DNA of 13,585 bases from Thermoplasmata archaeon (GTDB lineage Archaea > Thermoplasmatota > E2 > UBA202 > JdFR-43): positions 1 through 13,585 of the forward strand of contig JAGHBD010000167.1 of NCBI GenBank assembly GCA_021161135.1. Direction: 5' to 3'. This document shows positions 12,398 to 13,585 of this stretch, one piece after another. The notes under the pieces are model-generated. The model was not told the DNA's origin, did not search any database, and was given only the letters and a program-made list of their open reading frames with translations. Every line of letters starts with the position of its first letter. Positions within the stretch are counted from its first letter, which is position 1. Both the position numbers and the translations under genes were made by a program.

Positions 12398-12913
12398 TTA
12401 TATCTCCCCCTTTTGAGGAGGAACAAACACTCTTTTTCCCAACTCTCTGTCTATCATCAAAATGCCTCTCCCATCTTTACCGATGAGGCGGAGCTGTTGC
12501 CTTATTTCATCTGCACTCGCTTCCTCCTCCACCTGTTCTGCAACAAACCACTGGAGCATGTTGTATGTTGCATGGTCTTTTTCTTCCATTGCCATATTGA
12601 CTAAATCATTTATCATATTGGTGACCTTTTGCTCATGCTCATATACTGCTTCAAAGGCATCGAGAGGCGAGTCCCATTCATCTGGTGGCTTTTCTATCGC
12701 CTCCAGTCTCACTCTCCCTCCTCTTTCATTTATATAATCAAAGAACTTCATTGCATGTGTAAGCTCTTCCTGAGCTTGAACTTTCATCCAGTTTGCAAAG
12801 CCTTTCAGATTTATTGATTCAAAGTATGCAGCCATTGAAAGATAGAGGTAGGAGGAATAAAGCTCGGCATTCACTTGTTTGTTAAGGGCATTTAGCATTC
12901 TTTCGCTCAGCAT
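12398..12913 (-). CDS. ftnA: ferritin, bacterial/archaeal non-heme type
   Basis: A 171-residue ferritin whose ferroxidase residues fall at the same positions as in E. coli FtnA. They are Glu17 ([10 protein letters not shown]), Glu50 and His53 ([11 protein letters not shown]), Glu94 (YEHEQKV) and Gln127, with Glu126, Glu129 and Glu130 available for the third site. It assembles into a 24-subunit cage, oxidises Fe(II) and stores the mineral, which here would hold back Fenton chemistry. The C-terminus ends after [11 protein letters not shown]. It starts immediately after the Prx6-type peroxiredoxin stop (TAAATG, no intervening base beyond the stop) with the SD GGAGGAG inside the upstream gene's end. 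It is followed by dfx after 14 bases. Confidence 0.95.
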   Translation of the reverse strand: MLSERMLNALNKQVNAELYSSYLYLSMAAYFESINLKGFANWMKVQAQEELTHAMKFFDYINERGGRVRLEAIEKPPDEWDSPLDAFEAVYEHEQKVTNMINDLVNMAMEEKDHATYNMLQWFVAEQVEEEASADEIRQQLRLIGKDGRGILMIDRELGKRVFVPPQKGEI

Positions 12914-13561
12914 TTACTCCTCCAGTTTTTTGTGGCAGAACCACCAGTCGTAGCACTCAATCTCTCCTTTCTCCTTTGCCGCCTCCCTTTCTTTTATTGC
13001 ATCTTTTGTTCCAGCAGGTGGAATAATGACGTTGTTTCCAACAAGTTCATTTTTAGGCCATTTATGTGGCAAAGCAACACCATGCTTATCGCTTATCTGC
13101 AGCGCCTTCAATGCCCTCAAAATTTCATCAACATCTCTTCCAACCTCCGCAGGATAGTAAATTATTGCTCTTATAGTTGCATTGGGATCGACAATGAAAA
13201 CAGCTCTTGCCGTTATCGTTGCCCCAGAAGGTATCATGCCCAGCTTTTCTGCCAGATCCCCTCTATCGTCAGCTATCACAGGAAATTCTATTTCCACACC
13301 AAGTTTTTCTTTAATCCATTCGATCCATTTAAGATGACTGAATACTTGGTCAACACTTAGCCCTATCAATTCTGCTCCAAGCTCTCTGAATTTCTCATAT
13401 CTTTGCTGAAATGCATAGAATTCAGTTGTGCATACTGGTGTAAAATCTGCAGGATGGCTGAACAAAACAAACCATTTGCCTTTGAAAACGTCGGGCAATT
13501 TCATTCTTCCATGCGTTGTATTTACTTCCACTTCCGGAAATTTTTCTCCTATTACTACCAT
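12914..13561 (-). CDS. peroxiredoxin, archaeal Prx6/1-Cys-like type
   Basis: A 215-residue peroxiredoxin matching the archaeal thioredoxin-peroxidase type known from Aeropyrum and Pyrococcus. The peroxidatic Cys44 is in [25 protein letters not shown] (122-133) is the core strand, with [14 protein letters not shown] following. The long C-terminal extension ends [15 protein letters not shown], with Cys203 and Cys209 at the places of the two C-terminal cysteines of the Aeropyrum enzyme. It acts on H2O2 in the cytoplasm, probably as a decameric ring. It is the first gene of the visible redox operon. The SD GAGGTGAT (13567-13574) lies 5 bases before the ATG. No convincing promoter fits in the last 20 bases, so the operon may begin further upstream, outside the window. 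Confidence 0.94.
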   Translation of the reverse strand: MVVIGEKFPEVEVNTTHGRMKLPDVFKGKWFVLFSHPADFTPVCTTEFYAFQQRYEKFRELGAELIGLSVDQVFSHLKWIEWIKEKLGVEIEFPVIADDRGDLAEKLGMIPSGATITARAVFIVDPNATIRAIIYYPAEVGRDVDEILRALKALQISDKHGVALPHKWPKNELVGNNVIIPPAGTKDAIKEREAAKEKGEIECYDWWFCHKKLEE

Positions 13562-13585
13562 TTACATCACCTCAATGTATAATAT
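13562..13585 (-). promoter_or_regulatory. leader of the first peroxiredoxin gene
   Basis: It contains the SD GAGGTGAT (13567-13574). The edge sequence ATATTATACAT looks TATA-like but is too close to the ATG to be its promoter. Confidence 0.4.

Larger units (their letters stand above)
10150..13561 (-). other. oxidative-stress operon (seven genes)
   Basis: Seven same-strand genes have gaps of at most 14 bases (several overlap by 1-4), each with its own SD. They are prx6-like, ftnA, dfx, ahpC, rhodanese-ABM, rbr and a mini wHTH, ending at a T-rich tract. The chemistry forms a chain: superoxide to peroxide (dfx), peroxide to water (two peroxiredoxins and rbr), and iron storage (ftnA). fprA follows on its own promoter. 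Confidence 0.8.

Noticed and set aside
10184..12604. Long plus-strand frames opposite the redox operon
   Set aside because: They are Ser/Phe/Leu-rich antisense shadows of well-recognised genes without SDs or motifs.
1..13585. CRISPR arrays, transposases, rRNA or selenocysteine genes
   Set aside because: I looked on both strands. There is no regularly spaced repeat, no transposase motif, no rRNA-like sequence and no in-frame TGA interrupting a known family.

Overview
The window reads as a piece of an AT-rich archaeal chromosome, most likely from a thermophilic or anaerobic euryarchaeon. A Thermoplasmatota-type genome is my best guess, and nothing here proves the phylum. The evidence is an Orc1/Cdc6-type initiator, the start of a Trm56-type tRNA methyltransferase, an Ogg2-type 8-oxoguanine glycosylase, and archaeal TATA boxes placed about 24-28 bases before several start codons, which suggests leaderless mRNAs. 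Other genes carry strong GGAGG-type ribosome binding sites, so both initiation modes appear to be used. There is no rRNA, tRNA, CRISPR array or transposase, and no gene-free gap reaches 300 bases.

Left part (1-7564), mostly housekeeping and small metabolic units packed with no spare bases. On the minus strand, a four-helix membrane protein overlaps the start of trm56, which runs off the left edge. A B12-binding radical SAM enzyme (+) converges on a PaaK/CapK-like adenylate-forming enzyme (-), and their stop codons overlap. That ligase gene and the divergent ogg gene appear to share one near-symmetric TATA element. ogg abuts a QueH-like gene tail to tail, and queH overlaps the end of cdc6 (ATGA). 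Divergent from cdc6 are a CrtC/AttH-like lipocalin-fold protein with a signal peptide and a class II aldolase. The aldolase converges on and overlaps an 88-residue orphan.

Middle (about 7593-8891) looks like accessory DNA. A visibly AT-rich gene encodes a 331-residue protein with a nuclease-like C-terminus (PD...ExE). It is bounded on one side by a roughly 100-base GC-rich, foldable stretch and on the other by a 200-base spacer. Hairpins of the form CCGAA-n-TTCGG lie on both sides, and three copies of GGCGAGC lie around it. This is the best candidate for a laterally acquired defence or selfish module.

Right part (8892-13561, all minus strand) is an oxygen and peroxide defence cluster. Its order of transcription is a Prx6-type peroxiredoxin, ferritin, desulfoferrodoxin (superoxide reductase), an AhpC-type peroxiredoxin, a rhodanese-ABM fusion, rubrerythrin and a tiny winged-helix regulator. 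A T-rich terminator follows, and then a flavodiiron protein with its own TATA box. Together these genes would reduce superoxide to peroxide, peroxide to water and O2 to water, and store the released iron without making new oxygen, as expected of an anaerobe facing transient oxygen. The electron donors (rubredoxin, thioredoxin reductase) are not in this window.
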